The notes below the pieces were generated by a model. The model saw only the letters and a program-made list of their open reading frames with translations, was not told the origin of the DNA and did no database searches. 64,000 nt of DNA from NCBI GenBank assembly GCA_019671005.1, contig CM033724.1, positions 21,801,786-21,865,785 on the forward strand. Direction: 5' to 3'. This document shows positions 21,457-33,359 of this stretch, one piece after another. Both the position numbers and the translations under genes were made by a program. The DNA is from Hibiscus mutabilis. Its lineage: Eukaryota > Streptophyta > Magnoliopsida > Malvales > Malvaceae. How positions within the stretch are numbered: position 1 is the stretch's first letter; every line of letters begins with the position of its first letter.

Positions 21457-22321
21457 CAAATATGTTTTAAACATTCCAAAATGTCAAAAATTGCATGCCA
21501 GTACCGATACGATTAAGCTTGTACCGATACACCATTTGTTTTCCCTAAACTATTTTTCTCAGTAGCCAAATAGCGTACCAATACGGACTTGTGCATACCG
21601 ATATGAGTGGTTTCGTACCGGTATAGTGTATTGCGTACCGGTACCCAAATAATGGTCTGCAATGGCAAGTTTTGATTTAAGTGCAAGTATCGATACGGGG
21701 GTTACGCGTACATATACCCAGTGCCTAAAATAGACTCTAATGGATGGAAAATATCCCCAACGGCTCCAAATTACCCCTAACGGCTAGTAACAGGCACAAA
21801 ATCATTCCAATCAATAAAAGAAAGGCCGGAACACTTGAAGATGGTTAAAGAACCTATCCAAGCTTCATGATCAAGAGAAATTTTCTTTAAGTCTTATTTC
21901 TTCATTTCTCTTGTATATAGAGTGCTTAATTGTTTTTATCCTTTACACTCTTGTGAGCTTAATTCTTGTAAACACCCACCTAGTGAGATTTTCATTGTTT
22001 ACACAAATACCTTGTAAAAGGGAGAGATTCTAGTTTAGCATATATAAAAACTAGAGTGGTTCTATCTTAGCCATTGAAAAGATAGGGTTGTAAAGGTTTC
22101 CTCTTAATCCTTAAAAAAGGAAAGAATTCTTAGTGAATTGGAAAATCCTTAGTGGTGTGCTAAGGTAGTGGATGTAAACTCGGTTGGGTAGTCGAACCAC
22201 TCTAAAATCCTTGTGCAAATTGTCTACTATTTTTATCGGTTTTATCCAATTCATTAAAAAACTAAAATCAACCCTCTTAACAGTTTTGGGAGATCGATTC
22301 GAGCATGCTACAAGCCTTACA
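21457..22321 (+). mobile_element. 5' LTR of the Sirevirus-like element, left end missing
   Basis: 865 bp aligned to 24052-24916. The first 59 bp seen in the 3' LTR (23993-24051) are absent. It carries five or more GTAYCGRTAC palindromes (21501, 21521, 21615, 21635, 21687). It ends CCTTACA, followed by the primer site. Confidence 0.8.
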
Positions 22322-22322
22322 A

Positions 22323-22336
22323 TTGGTGTCAGAGAC
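22323..22336 (+). promoter_or_regulatory. Primer-binding site, initiator-tRNA-Met type
   Basis: TTGGTGTCAGAGAC differs slightly from the usual copia TGGTATCAGAGC, and lies immediately after the LTR. Confidence 0.65.
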
Positions 22337-22404
22337 TTTTCCCCATCGAAGGACTAATATTCGGGAGTAAAGATCATTTGCTTGAAGTCCACCGATCAAG
22401 AAAA

Positions 22405-22926
22405 ATGGCAAGATTTGAAGAAGGTCACTCTATCTCGTATCTTCCGCTCTTCGAAGGAGAAGCATATTTCCAATGGAGCAATGTCATGAAGTATTTCATC
22501 AAATCTCTCGATTTTGAAGTTTGGGAAATCATTAAAGATGGATACTTGGAAGTTCCTAAGAAGAAGAAGAAGCAAAGGAGTTTAAATGACTCGAAGGCAA
22601 AGGTAGACGCCAAGGCCATGCACACTCTTCTTTGTGGCCTCAATGAAGATGTTTCTAAGAAAGTTTCCACATGCAAAAGTGCCAAAGAAATATGGGAGAA
22701 GCTTGAGAAACTCTATAGCAACAAGAAGGGAGAGAAGAATGATGATGCTTCATCTTGTGCAAACCTCCTCTCAATCCCTAAGGTGGATGGTGTTTTGGCT
22801 CTCAACGAGCCCAAGGTATCTTTTAACTCTAATGATCCAAATTTGTATTCATTTGATGAGTTACAAGATGCATTCGATGAATTATTTTTAGAATTTAAGA
22901 CCATGAATTTCAAATTTAAGAAATGA
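22405..22926 (+). CDS. Copia gag N-terminal part (UBN2-type)
   Basis: 173 codons from ATG 22405 (MARFEEGHSISYLPLFEGE) to TGA 22924-22926. The FQWSNVMKYFIKSLDFEVWEII and AMHTLLCGLNEDVSKKVSTCKSAKEIWEKL segments (residues about 25-115) match the UBN2/gag-polypeptide fold of plant copia elements, which forms the capsid-like particle. Downstream, decayed frames keep a coiled coil (about 22930-23100) and a zinc-knuckle-like CSYCHYHG (about 23134). Those are cut off by stops, so the product here would be a truncated Gag. It is unlikely to act without an autonomous helper. Confidence 0.65.
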   Translation: MARFEEGHSISYLPLFEGEAYFQWSNVMKYFIKSLDFEVWEIIKDGYLEVPKKKKKQRSLNDSKAKVDAKAMHTLLCGLNEDVSKKVSTCKSAKEIWEKLEKLYSNKKGEKNDDASSCANLLSIPKVDGVLALNEPKVSFNSNDPNLYSFDELQDAFDELFLEFKTMNFKFKK

Positions 22927-23659
22927 TTTCTAAACTTGAATTTGAAAACGTTTTTCTTTTAAAAACAAAGTTGGGTTTTGAAAACCAAAATGAAATTTTG
23001 AAAAATGATTTAGAGTTTTAAAAAACAAGCAATGTTGTTTTAGAAAAAGAAAATCTTGATTTGAAAGTTAAGCTTGAAAGCTTAACAAAATAAAAAGAAA
23101 TTATTTTTAATAATTCATCTTGTCACATAATGGAAAAATGCTCATATTGTCACTATCATGGCATTCTTTACATACTTTTCCTATAAAAAAAGAAAAACTT
23201 ATAGGATTAGACAAGTATAGGTTCTTAAGGAAACTAGAGACATTGAAATTTATGTAAATGAATCCAAAGCAATTTGGATACCAAAATCCAAATAAATGTC
23301 TCTTGTAGGTGTGTTGGAGTAATGGAAAGAAATGCAAAGACATGAAAATGCTCTAGTCACACAAGTGAAGAAAAAGGGTAACCTCTAAGCTTAATGCATT
23401 TAATTTTATATTTTTGGTTTTCTATTTTTATTGATTAATGTTCATGCATTTATGGTTTTTTAATTTTCAATGTCTAAATAGTATGACATTATTCGAGTGT
23501 TTTATGCATATGGGTCTAATGGTTTCATTCATATATTTCCATAAAGATTTTTTAAAATTCTTGGATACATTGAATTTCACGTGCTCTTAATTTGATTTTT
23601 TCTTGAAATTCAATGTCTTTTAACTGTCAAGCATTTGAGCTAAATTTATTAAAATTGAA

Positions 23660-23992
23660 TGCTTTGACTAAGGGGGAGATTTAAAATTTAAAAAGAAAAA
23701 TATCTTATCTCCATTGTTATTTTACACCAACAATTGGTATCTTCTATCAATTGGTACTTAATTTCAACATTTGTGTTTTTTTTAACTTAATGAGATTTCA
23801 AACTTGGTTTGAACTATTTTTACATAACAAAAAAAAGGGAGAGATAGGTTTGAAAAAATCAATCTCAAAAAGAAAAAGGGGGAGTCTTAAATATTTTCCA
23901 CAAATATTATATTTTTCTAAAATTATTTTCCTAAAGGGAGCAATATCAAAAATAATTTTTCAAATATTATGTTATATCAAAAAGGGGGAGAT
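23660..23992 (+). promoter_or_regulatory. Series of polypurine tracts before the 3' LTR
   Basis: AAGGGGGAG-like tracts at about 23670, 23834, 23877, 23934 and 23982, the last touching the LTR. Multiple polypurine tracts are a Sirevirus trait. Confidence 0.7.
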
Positions 23993-24916
23993 TGTTGAGA
24001 TAATATTTCAATATAACAAATGAAAATTGTTTTTAAGTGTTTTTGACTTGTTCAAATATGTTTTAAACATTATAAAATGTCAAAACTGCATGCACGTATC
24101 GATACGGTTAAGCTCGTACAGAAACACCCTTTGTTTTTCCCCAAACGATTTTTCCAATAGCTAAGTAGCATACCGATACGGACTTGTGCATACCAATATG
24201 AGTTGTTCCGTATCGATATGGTGTATCGCGTACCGGTACCAGTTAACTGTCTGCAACAACTAGTTTTGATTTAAGTGCAGGTACCGATACGGGGGTTACA
24301 CGTACCGATACCCACTGCCTGAAATAAACTCCAACGGTTGGAAAATGTCCCTAACGGCTCCAAATTACCCCCAGTAACGGCCACAAACTCATTCCAATCA
24401 ATCAAAAGAAAGCTGGAACACTTGAAGATGTTAGAGAACAAATCCAAGCTTCATGATCAAGAGAAATTGTCTTTAAGTCTTATTTCTTTATTTCTCTTGT
24501 ATGTAGTGTATAGAGAGTGCTTAATTATTTTTTATCTTTTACCCTCTTGTGAGCTTAATTCTTGTAAACATCCACCTAGTGAGGTTTTCATTGTTTACAC
24601 AAATGCCTTGTAAAAGGGAGAGGTTCTAGTTTAGCCTAAGTAAAAACTAGAGTGGTTCTATCTTAGCCATTAAAAGACAAGGTTGTAAAAGTTTCCTCTT
24701 GATCCTTAAAAAGGGGAAGAATTTTTAGTGAATTGAAAAATCCTTAGTGGTGTGCTAAGGTAGTGGATGTAGACTCAATTAGGTAGTCAAACCACTCTAA
24801 AATCCTTGTGCAAATTGTCTACTATTTTTATCAGTTTTAGCCAATTTATCAAAGAGCAAAAATCAACCCTCTTGAAGGTTTTAGGAGATCAATTCGAGCG
24901 TGCTACAAGCCTTATA
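23993..24916 (+). mobile_element. 3' LTR of the Sirevirus-like element
   Basis: 924 bp from TGTTGAGATAA to CCTTATA (expected CCTTACA, one change). It contains palindromes GTATCGATAC (24096), GTACCGGTAC (24230) and GTACCGATAC (24281, 24302). Confidence 0.8.
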
Positions 24917-25690
24917 GAGACTCATTCATATTCTTAAGGACATGCTTCGATGTTTCATTTTCAACTATATGGTTAGTTGGGAAGATCATCCACACTTGGC
25001 AGAGTTAACTCCTAGCAATAACTTTTACTGAAGCGTATAGATTCCTCTTTTTGAAGTGTTGTATGGTCGTAAGTGTAGGACTCATTTATGTTGTACCAAG
25101 ATCAATAAAAAGAGAATTATGAGATTAAACTTGATCAGACAAACTAAGGAAATAAGGTTTAGGTGATTTGAGATAGATTGAAAGTAGTGTTCAACCTTTA
25201 GAAAGCTTACGCATATTTAAAACGGAAAGGCAGAGTATACGGTTGGTGGCAAGGACTTTCTAAAGGTGTTACCTAGAAAGAATTTGATATGCTTTGTGTG
25301 TAAAGGGAATTTGAGTTCGAGGATCATTGGACTGTATGAATATTAGAGAGAGTTGGACTTATGGCTTACTAGTTAGCCTTACTACTTGAAACAAAACGTA
25401 TTCATTATGTGTATCACATATCGATGCTACAGTGATACCGTTCTAACCCTTCTCATGTCATTCATCTTAAGAATATTGTGGTGAGTATCGACTTGTGAGA
25501 AAAAAAATCTATTTGAGTCCTTACAAAAGGAGTTAAGGAATCGTGCAACAAGAGCATACCTTTGGTGAAGGTTTTATGGAGGAACTATGGTGTTGAAGAG
25601 GCCATTTAGGAGATAGTGGATTCCATAGAAGTGCAATATCCTCATCTTTTAAAAGTAAGTAAATTTTGAGGGAGAAATTTTCCTTTTAGG
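24917..25690 (+). pseudogene. Tekay/Del chromovirus integrase C-terminus and tail (many stops)
   Basis: Fragments in shifting frames are recognisable: RLIHILKDMLRCF then SWEDH near 24920-25000, LIRQTKE near 25120, RIHYVYHISMLQ and YRSNPSHVIHL at about 25400-25470, and a terminal block around GCAATATCCTCATC with AATTTTGAGGGAGAAATTTT (about 25650). These are the late integrase and post-integrase region of Del/Tekay elements, normally followed by a chromodomain and the 3' LTR. It has more than ten stops and is an old relic. Confidence 0.75.
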
Positions 25691-26228
25691 AATGAACATT
25701 TTGGACAACTCGGATGTTCGATTTAATAGGTGAACTTTGAGCTAAGCCTATAAGTTGATGGTTTAGTAGGGTATTTAAAATAGTTTAACAAATTTTAGGC
25801 TTTGTGGATTGTGATTTAGGCTTGTTAGACAAGAAAGAGTCTCTTTTATAAAGTAATTATAAAAGAAAGTTGATCTCTCCCTTAATTCAATTTGTCTTTA
25901 CATGGGACAAAATATGCCTATCTACATCATCTCCTTTCTTTCAATTACTCAACTTTTCATCTTCTTCCAAAAACCATAACCACCCACTACTAAAAAGTTA
26001 AACTTTTCATACTAACTTGCCATCCAAGATTTAAAAGGTCAAGATTGTTAACCTTCACCTCAAGAGCTTTAAGAAAATGTCTTTGTCTCGTTAGAAATGT
26101 GATAATGAGTCTTATTGAGATTTTAGGAGGGTTTATGCATTAGAGATTATTCTAGTTAGATTTAATTCAATTTTAGTATCATAGGTTAATTTATGCACTC
26201 TCATTTACCTTCTAGATGTATTAGTAAC

Positions 26229-27597
26229 TAGTGCGTGAAAAGTTACAACATTGTGCAAGCATACGTGTCGCAGATAATAAAGTGATATTAATATATTAAA
26301 CATCATAGGTTTTAATATATCACAGGTGTGCCTTCCTAATGAGTTAATGAGAGCAATAATTGAGTGGAATAGATAAGTGACAACTTGCAAAGAATTAAAT
26401 ATAATAGGGACTAAAATAAAACAGTGCTCTTGCAATGAGCAGTAAATGATGCAACAACAATGAATCAGACTATTAGTCATCTTTCATTAATCAAGTTACT
26501 TCAACAATTCTTATTGAAGGATTGAATGTGGTTTTACTTCTTTCAAGAGTAAAATCTCTAACTTACCTAACTCATATTTGTATAATCTTAAGCAAGGTAT
26601 CATGAATACCATCCTCGATCCAAGCCTTCTATGTTTAGAAACTTAAATCAATTTAATCACATTAGATCTAATTAGAATAAATCAATTGATCTTTACTCTA
26701 ATCATCAATCGCTTAACTTAACTTAATTTTGTCGAAATCAAGTAAGTGAGAATCATCCAAGTCTTTATAGAGCATAAGAGATTAAACATGAATTTAAAAA
26801 CTTGATATTAATAAAATCAAATATAATGATTCCAAATATCAACCCGAGCCATCTAAGAATTAGTTCATGGGTAGGTAAAAAGATAACTCAAATTCGAGTG
26901 TAAGTAGCTTTTCATCAAATTATAAGAAAACTCAAAATATAATGAGAAATATAAATGAAAATCCCTAACTCTAGCTCTAATGATGGATGCAGTTTTAGAT
27001 ATAGAACAAATCTTCCAGCTGCTCCTCTGTCGAGAAAACCTTTTGATCTATTGTCGAACGTCACTCTGCTCATGTTTAAGCTTCTTTGAACTCACTCAGT
27101 TTCCTTAGCAGGCTCAATATTGACTCACTCTCCAGATTCTTCTTTTTTAACCATGTACTAAGCATGAACTTTATCCTTTTTCAGTTTATCCAAAGTCAAT
27201 GAAGTCTCTAATTAAATATTTCTTTTAATTTCCTCATTTTTGTCAGTGCATATCTAGTTGTGCTGACTAGGCTCATTTCTAATACATTCTAGAAGTTTTT
27301 AGAAGTACTCAACCTTGGGGACATTCGTGTTCTTCAATGTTGAGGCAAACAATCTAGGTTTCTACTGCTATGGCATTGCCCAGTGATATGACATATTCGA
27401 ATGTTACGATTTTATCTAATTTGTCTAGTGATGCAACATATTTTTGATATTTTTTGCATATTTAACCACAACTTCACCTAAGTAACAAACCCTTACATTT
27501 ATTCAATATGCAAACATAAAACATAAACTAAAAGCTTGAAAACCCCAACTTTCTAAGTAAATGAGTGTAAAATGATAACTCTTTTGGAGAGTTATCA
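26229..27597 (-). mobile_element. Solo LTR, Athila-like, inserted in the Tekay LTR
   Basis: On the minus strand it starts TGATAACTCT with a complementary AGAGTTATCA nearby. It ends with a segment resembling the tail of the Athila LTR at 7447-8971 (CTGCGACACGTATGCTTGCAC compared with TTGCGACGTGTATACTTTCAC). Flanks GTAAC (left) and GTAAT (right) are a likely 5-bp target duplication; the empty site GTAATTTATTG is preserved at 18507. No internal region or coding sequence is present. Confidence 0.7.
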
Positions 27598-27672
27598 GTA
27601 ATTTATTGCACACTTGTTTGATTAGTGAAATAAGATGAGGAGTCTTTCAAAGCTAGAGGAGAAAATTAAAGG

Positions 27673-28120
27673 GTTAAGTACACAAACGACCACTAAACTC
27701 TCCCTAAGATATAAAATGGTCACCAAACTTTCATAAATTACATAATGGTCATTAAAATTTAGTTTTTATTACAAAATGGCCACTGAACCATTAACCGCTG
27801 TTAACTAGTAGACGTGACAGTTACGAAAATTTGTATAATAACATATTTAATCCTCAATATTTACACATATAATCAATTTAGGCATCAATAATAAGGGTTA
27901 CATTAGGAATAAATTGATTAAACGTGTCAACATGGAGGATTAAATGTTATATTAATCAAATTTCTGTAACTGTCACGTCACCCAATTAATGACAATTAAC
28001 GGCTCAATGACCATTTTGTAACAAAACTAAAGTTTAATGCCTATTATGTAATATTTGAAAGTTTGATGACCATTTTGTATTTTTAAAGATAGTTTAGTGT
28101 CCATTTGTGTACTTTACCTA
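27673..28120. mobile_element. Foldback MITE in the Tekay LTR
   Basis: GGTTAAGTACACAAACGACC at the left mirrors TTTGTGTACTTTACC at the right. The arms extend over the full length (TAAAATGGTCACCAAACTTTCA / TGAAAGTTTGATGACCATTTT), with a GTGACAGTTACG / CGTCAC centre. No ORF. Confidence 0.8.
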
Positions 28121-29825
28121 AAATAAAAATTTGAAAGGGAGTTGAATAAAGGTTGTATTCGTAATTTCCAGTAAGGTAATGTGCATGTTGGATGTTTGAA
28201 TGTTAAGTATGCTTTGATGATTAAAGTTGAGTAATTGGTGCTATAAATGATGCTAAATGATCCTAGAATGCTCATATATGTATTGGTAGACTTTGGTAAT
28301 CACTAGGTCTTTAAAGCAAATACTTATAGACAAGTTTAAGATGAATTTTGTGGTTGAAAATGTATGTTTAGGTATCGATATTAGATGATCTTAGTATAAA
28401 TACTACATGAACGCATAAGAAAATTAGGCATTATAGGCCGAGTATCAGTACCACATTTATAGAGTATCTATATTGCTCATCTAGTATCGATACTCAATGG
28501 GAAGTATCGATACTATTTTGATTAATAAAACATCAAAGTATTTTTCAATATCGGTACTCAAGTCAAGTATCGATACTTAGAGAATAGTTCAATACTGAAT
28601 TACTTTTTGAAATATCAAATAATATTTTTGTTGACGATACACACGCAGAAGTATCACTACTCGAGGCCTACTAGTGATACTCAATGACTAATATCAATAT
28701 TGATTTTAATTTTTGAAATATTAAGAGCAAGTATAGTATCGATATTCGAGAATGAGTATCGATACCCACTATAAAGAAGTAACATTTATGAGTGGGTAAT
28801 TGCTAAGACTTCTTATAAGTTGGCGAACGATTTGTTAAGCGTTGGCAACACTGAGTTATAAAAATTTTCAAAACAAACTCAAGTATATTGAACTAAGTCA
28901 AAATAACCTTGGTTAATTATCGATAGTGAGATATTTAATAGCAAGCCTTGCTTGACTTGAATAGTGTAGTGAGTGTTGGATGACATTGAGGGCACTTGTA
29001 TGAATTAATTCTGATTGTTACGATATTCAATTACCTAGTGAATTGTACTGTAGTACTTTAAAAACTTGAGAGGATGTTGTATTTGACACTGATGTCATCC
29101 CGGGTAAAATTCATAGTACTAGATGTTGTGTTATCCTATTTATGATTATGGTATACCTGATGTTGTGTGATCTCAGGTATTGTATGATTGGTAAGTTGAG
29201 ATATACTTGACGTTTTGTGAGTCCAGGTATAACATGTGATTTCTTAAGATGTGCATTTTGATGATGATGTTCATGATGCCATTAATCTCTGGTTTCTGGC
29301 ATGTGTAGATTATATACTAGACCATAGGCAATTAAGCTTTATTTGTACCTTATTGCTTATACTTGCGTTGCATGTTTATGTTTATGAAATGCTTGAAATA
29401 AAGTGGAGGAGAGATGTGCCATTGAGTTTGTAATGCTCAACGTTAGGATAGTTTTCGTTTGTAGGTTAGTATAGTTGGTTCACGTTCAAGGAGCACATTG
29501 ACGAGGATTCCCAGCACTGCTTATTTCAAACAACGCCTTAACTTTTAAATTGAGCTTATGTATTCATATGATCTTACACAATTTTGGCATGTGACTCTAT
29601 TATTACTTTACCATTTTGAGATGCAATATTTTATTCTTCGGAGTTCTGTTTTGTAAAATGATTTAAACGTACGCTTATCTTTTATTTATTATATTTTTAT
29701 GAGCAAGTTTTAAATGTGTTGGTTAAATAAATGATTTGAAAAATTATTTGGTCACTTCGATGGTTCAATGTGACACATTGAATCCTACAATTGGGACGGG
29801 ACGGGTTGGGATTAAGGTGTTACAA

Positions 29826-30485
29826 AATTTGTCTTCGATTGTTACTGTATTAACATGTTCATTAAGTTAGTTAATGTAATAGTCCATGTGTGAATGATTG
29901 TTGATGTGATAGAAGGACTTGTTTTATTTTTTAGAAAAGTTTGAGGCCATGTTTAACCTTAAGTAAAAAATATAAAAATATATAAACAATTGAAAACTAT
30001 AAAAATTTATTACAAAAAATTTTAAAATAAATAAATAACTGAAATTTGAAAAAATATTTAAAATATTAAAAGTAAAAATTATAAAAAAAATCATTAAACA
30101 ACCATAAAAATTCAAAACCTATTTAAAAAATATAAAAAGGCATTAAAATAAAAAGATTAAAATTATAAATGAATTAAAAAATAAGAACTTTTTTGAAAAA
30201 ATAATAAATTAATAAAAATTAACAATGCAAATGCTTTCATTGAATAAATATTTGATTATGCAAGCTCGAAAACACATTTTAACCTTATTTTATTGGTATA
30301 ATCATCTGTATCTCAATTTATCGATTAACAAATCCGGATCGAATATTGAAGAGGCTCATTATGGAGACGCACCTCCCAATCCAATTTCTTGTATTCACAA
30401 TGTTAGAACTTAAATCCATGAAATTGCTTAAGAGATCTAGTGTATCATCCCACTAGACCAATTGATTGTTAGTTACATTTTAGCT
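29826..30485. other. AT-rich intergenic stretch
   Basis: Very A-rich from 29970 to 30220 (AAATATAAAAA-type runs). No gene seen. Confidence 0.5.
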
Positions 30486-30900
30486 TAAAGGTGTAAGTAG
30501 CCCTTGAAGTTTAAAAAAAAATCAATTAAACCCATGAACTTTTGACCAACATTGATTGTTGAATCTAAAGGGTTTTTTATCAGTTAGTGCAGCATGTCGT
30601 GTCACATTGTTGTCAATTGACATTTTCAGATTTTTTATATTTTATTTAAAAATCTCATTAAAACTCTTAAAAATTCTAAAAGACTTCTAACAATATTAAA
30701 AACATTATATATGCCACATGATAGAACTATAGTTTATCATGTAACAGTAAAATATAAAGAGAAAGTATGTCACGATTTAATAGTCAAAATTAATCAAAAA
30801 AACTTAATTGATTTGATTTATTAGTTTAAATACTTAATTGAATAAAAAATTTAAGAACTTAATTGATTATTTTTTCTAAAATCTCAAGTACTTCGCCTTA
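30486..30900. mobile_element. Foldback MITE upstream of the desaturase gene
   Basis: TAAAGGTGTAAGTAGCCC at the left mirrors AAGTACTTCGCCTTA at the right, with ATCAATTAA / TTAATTGAT continuing inwards. Ends are approximate and target duplication is unclear. Confidence 0.6.
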
Positions 30901-31658
30901 CGATTTTCAACCTTATTTAGTAATATGTTTATAAAAATCCATAAGAAATGAGGATCGAATATATAGCCATGGAGAAACCGGTGCAGTGATTTTGAGTTAC
31001 ATTTAAGAGGGAATCAAGGGATAAAAAACAACCAAATTGAGCATTTTTTAATAACAAATGGCATGGCCATGGGCTGTCAGTTACCTTTTTCAAGATCTCG
31101 CCACAAACCTCTCCAACCCACAGAAAACTATTGCTAATCTATATGTTACTAATGCCCTTCTGTAAAACCACTGCACCACCCCTTGTTTTTCATTTCTCTA
31201 CCATTCCCCCACTAAATTACCATTAAACCCCCACCTTTTCTTTTTCTTTTTTACTTTTTCCCCTACTATTATTTCTTCAAATACTTTTTCTTTACAATCT
31301 TTTTAATAATTAAAGGAATAGAGAAACGTATTATATCTTTGTTTGAGCATTGTTTATACTTTTGAAATGTGGGTTCTTTAATGAAAATATGCGTACAAAT
31401 GTTTCTTCAGAAGTAACGAATAGGTCATACAAATTTCATATGAAAGAAAACAATGCAAATTTGGTATCTACTCTCGCATAAACCCAATTCCACAAGTTAA
31501 GAGGAAAAGAAACACCAACTCAAAATTCCACAAAGTTGCTAAATCTACCTTAATTTGTTAATTCCGCAAGTTTCACCAGCTGATTAAAAACAAGGATTTC
31601 AAATGGCACCAGTGTAATTCTTGTTAAACTCCGGGTCAAGTATTCATTCTTTGTACCT
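30901..31658. other. Upstream region of the desaturase gene
   Basis: No ORF. The 31080-31300 part is C/T-rich and might be leader or promoter DNA of the gene. No specific regulatory motif is claimed apart from the TATA-like site below. Confidence 0.4.
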
Positions 31659-31665
31659 ATATATG
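31659..31665 (+). promoter_or_regulatory. TATA-like site before the desaturase gene
   Basis: TATATAT lies 63 bp before the ATG at 31728, which would leave a short leader. The spacing is tight, so the true start site may be further upstream. Confidence 0.35.
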
Positions 31666-31727
31666 TTATGGTATTACATGCCCAAGTTAAATACCAAACT
31701 CTTGACACACTAAACCAGAGTGCCACC

Positions 31728-32957
31728 ATGCAATTCGCACACTGCCTTGTTTCTTCTACCAAAACTCTGCCGTGGATCCCAGGTGTCCACTTCCGCCGCA
31801 TCCCTCCACCAATCTCCGCCGTGGCTGCAGCTCCCCCCAAACCTCAAAAAACCCACTCAATGCCACCTGAAAAGCAAGAAATTTTCAAGTCGTTAGAAAG
31901 CTGGGCTACCCAGAATGTGCTACCACTGCTGAAACCGGTGAAAGAGTGTTGGCAACCCCAGAGCTTTTTACCTGACCCTGCATTGCCGGTGGGAGAGTTC
32001 AACCAGCAAGTGAAGGCCCTGAGAGAACGCACCGCGGATCTGCCTGACGAGTACTTCGTGGTGCTGGTGGGGGATATGATTACGGAGGAAGCCTTGCCGA
32101 CATACCAGACCATGATCAATACGCTGGACGGGGTGAGGGATGAGACTGGGGCTAGCTCAAGTCCCTGGGCCATCTGGACTCGGGCTTGGACTGCTGAAGA
32201 GAACAGACACGGGGATTTGTTGAAGACTTTCTTGTATCTGTCTGGGAGGGTTGATATGCTTATGATTGAGAAGACTATGCAGTACTTGATTGGATCCGGA
32301 ATGGTCAGTTTCTCATTACTTTTTCAATGTTTTTGTCCATTCCAATTTCAAGAAGTGTAAAAAGGGTAAAATTTGTTTTTGTTTTAACAGGATCCTGGAA
32401 CCGAGAACAACCCATACTTGGGCTTTGTGTACACATCGTTCCAAGAGCGAGCAACGTTCGTTTCCCACGGCAACACGGCTCGGTTAGCCAAGGAAGGCGG
32501 GGACCCAGTCCTGGCACGCATCTGTGGCACCATCGCCGCAGACGAAAAGCGCCACGAGCTGGCCTACTGTAAGATCGTTGAGAAGCTGCTCCAAGTAGAC
32601 CCAACGGGAGCAATGCTAGCGATCGCATATATGATGAAGAAGAAGATAACAATGCCGGCTCACTTGATGTTCGACGGGGAAGACCCAAGACTGTTTGAAC
32701 ACTTCTCAGCGGTTGCGCAGCGGCTGGGAGTGTACACGGCGGACGATTATGCTGACATATTAGAGGCTCTGATCCAACGGTGGGGGTTGGAGAAGATGGA
32801 GGGATTGAAGGGTGAAGGGAGGCGGGCGCAAGAATTTGTGTGTGGGTTAGCGCCGAGGATTAGGAAGTTGCAGGAGAGGGCGGAGGAGAGGGCTAAGAAG
32901 ATTGGGCCTCATGGGGTGAAGTTTAGTTGGATTTTCAACAAAGAGATTTCCTTGTAG
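31728..32957 (+). CDS. Plastid acyl-[acyl-carrier-protein] desaturase (stearoyl-ACP type), two exons
   Basis: Exon 1 31728-32303, exon 2 32391-32957, GT/AG intron of 87 nt, 380 residues. The enzyme introduces the first double bond (usually delta-9) into stearoyl-ACP in the plastid stroma, using ferredoxin and a di-iron centre. Residues 1-40 are Ser/Pro/Arg-rich and look like a transit peptide. The mature part begins near THSMPPEKQEIFKSLESW. Di-iron ligands are visible in DMITEEALPTYQ, the EENRHG motif, SFQERATF and ADEKRHE. The ATG at 31728 sits in a good context (GCCACCATG) and is preferred over an in-frame ATG 60 nt upstream. Exon 2 is unusually GC-rich for the window. Intact. It could be one of the minor isoforms (AAD-type) rather than the main housekeeping enzyme; chain-length preference cannot be read here. 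Confidence 0.93.
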
Positions 32958-33359
32958 TATCTTTTCTGCTTCGATTAGGTAACCAAAAGAAGAAAGTTTT
33001 CCAAATATTGAAACCATGGAAAATAAAAGATGGGGAAGTTTTTCCCTTTTGTTATTTCTTCTCTTTTTTTTTGAATTGTATTTTTCTTCTACTATGTATA
33101 TGGGGGTTAATGAGCAATGTTTTTTATACATACAAAGTTACAATAATATTTTGCCATACTTTGAAACCCTAAGCTAATTAGTAAATCTCAAGAAACAATG
33201 TTTTAAATCCGAACCGAAAGGTTTTCAATTACTATCAATTGGATCAACTACTGAATAATAGTAATAAAAAAAATCACCAAGGCTTTTGGCCATTCATAAT
33301 ATGCATCTTTCCAACTTTCCGAACGGCAGTTTGTATATTTTCATATTTCAATTTCTTTA
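32958..33359 (+). other. Desaturase 3' untranslated region and flank
   Basis: T-rich 3' region up to about 33150 with AATAAAA-like signals (33022). Nothing recognised from there to the MITE. Confidence 0.5.

Larger units (their letters stand above)
21457..24916 (+). mobile_element. Non-autonomous Sirevirus-like Ty1/copia element
   Basis: 5' LTR 21457-22321, primer site, gag, decayed zinc-knuckle region, five polypurine tracts, 3' LTR 23993-24916. No protease, integrase or RT remains. The gag layout with a zinc-knuckle and repeated AAGGGGGAG tracts is typical of Sireviruses. The right flank is Tekay integrase sequence. The left LTR lacks its first 59 bp, so target duplication cannot be tested. 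Confidence 0.75.
25691..29825 (+). mobile_element. Tekay/Del 3' LTR interrupted by two nested elements
   Basis: It begins after the AGGGAGAAATTTTCC segment and ends GGTGTTACA near 29825. Removing the solo LTR (26229-27597) and the MITE (27673-28120) leaves about 2.3 kb. The first part matches 17998-18960. Four GTATCGATAC palindromes lie at 28483, 28504, 28567 and 28756. No ORF longer than chance. The left boundary is approximate. Confidence 0.65.

Noticed and set aside
31668..31727. Upstream in-frame ATG of the desaturase
   Set aside because: Overlaps near the TATA-like site with poor context; the ATG at 31728 has a strong context and gives a normal transit peptide.
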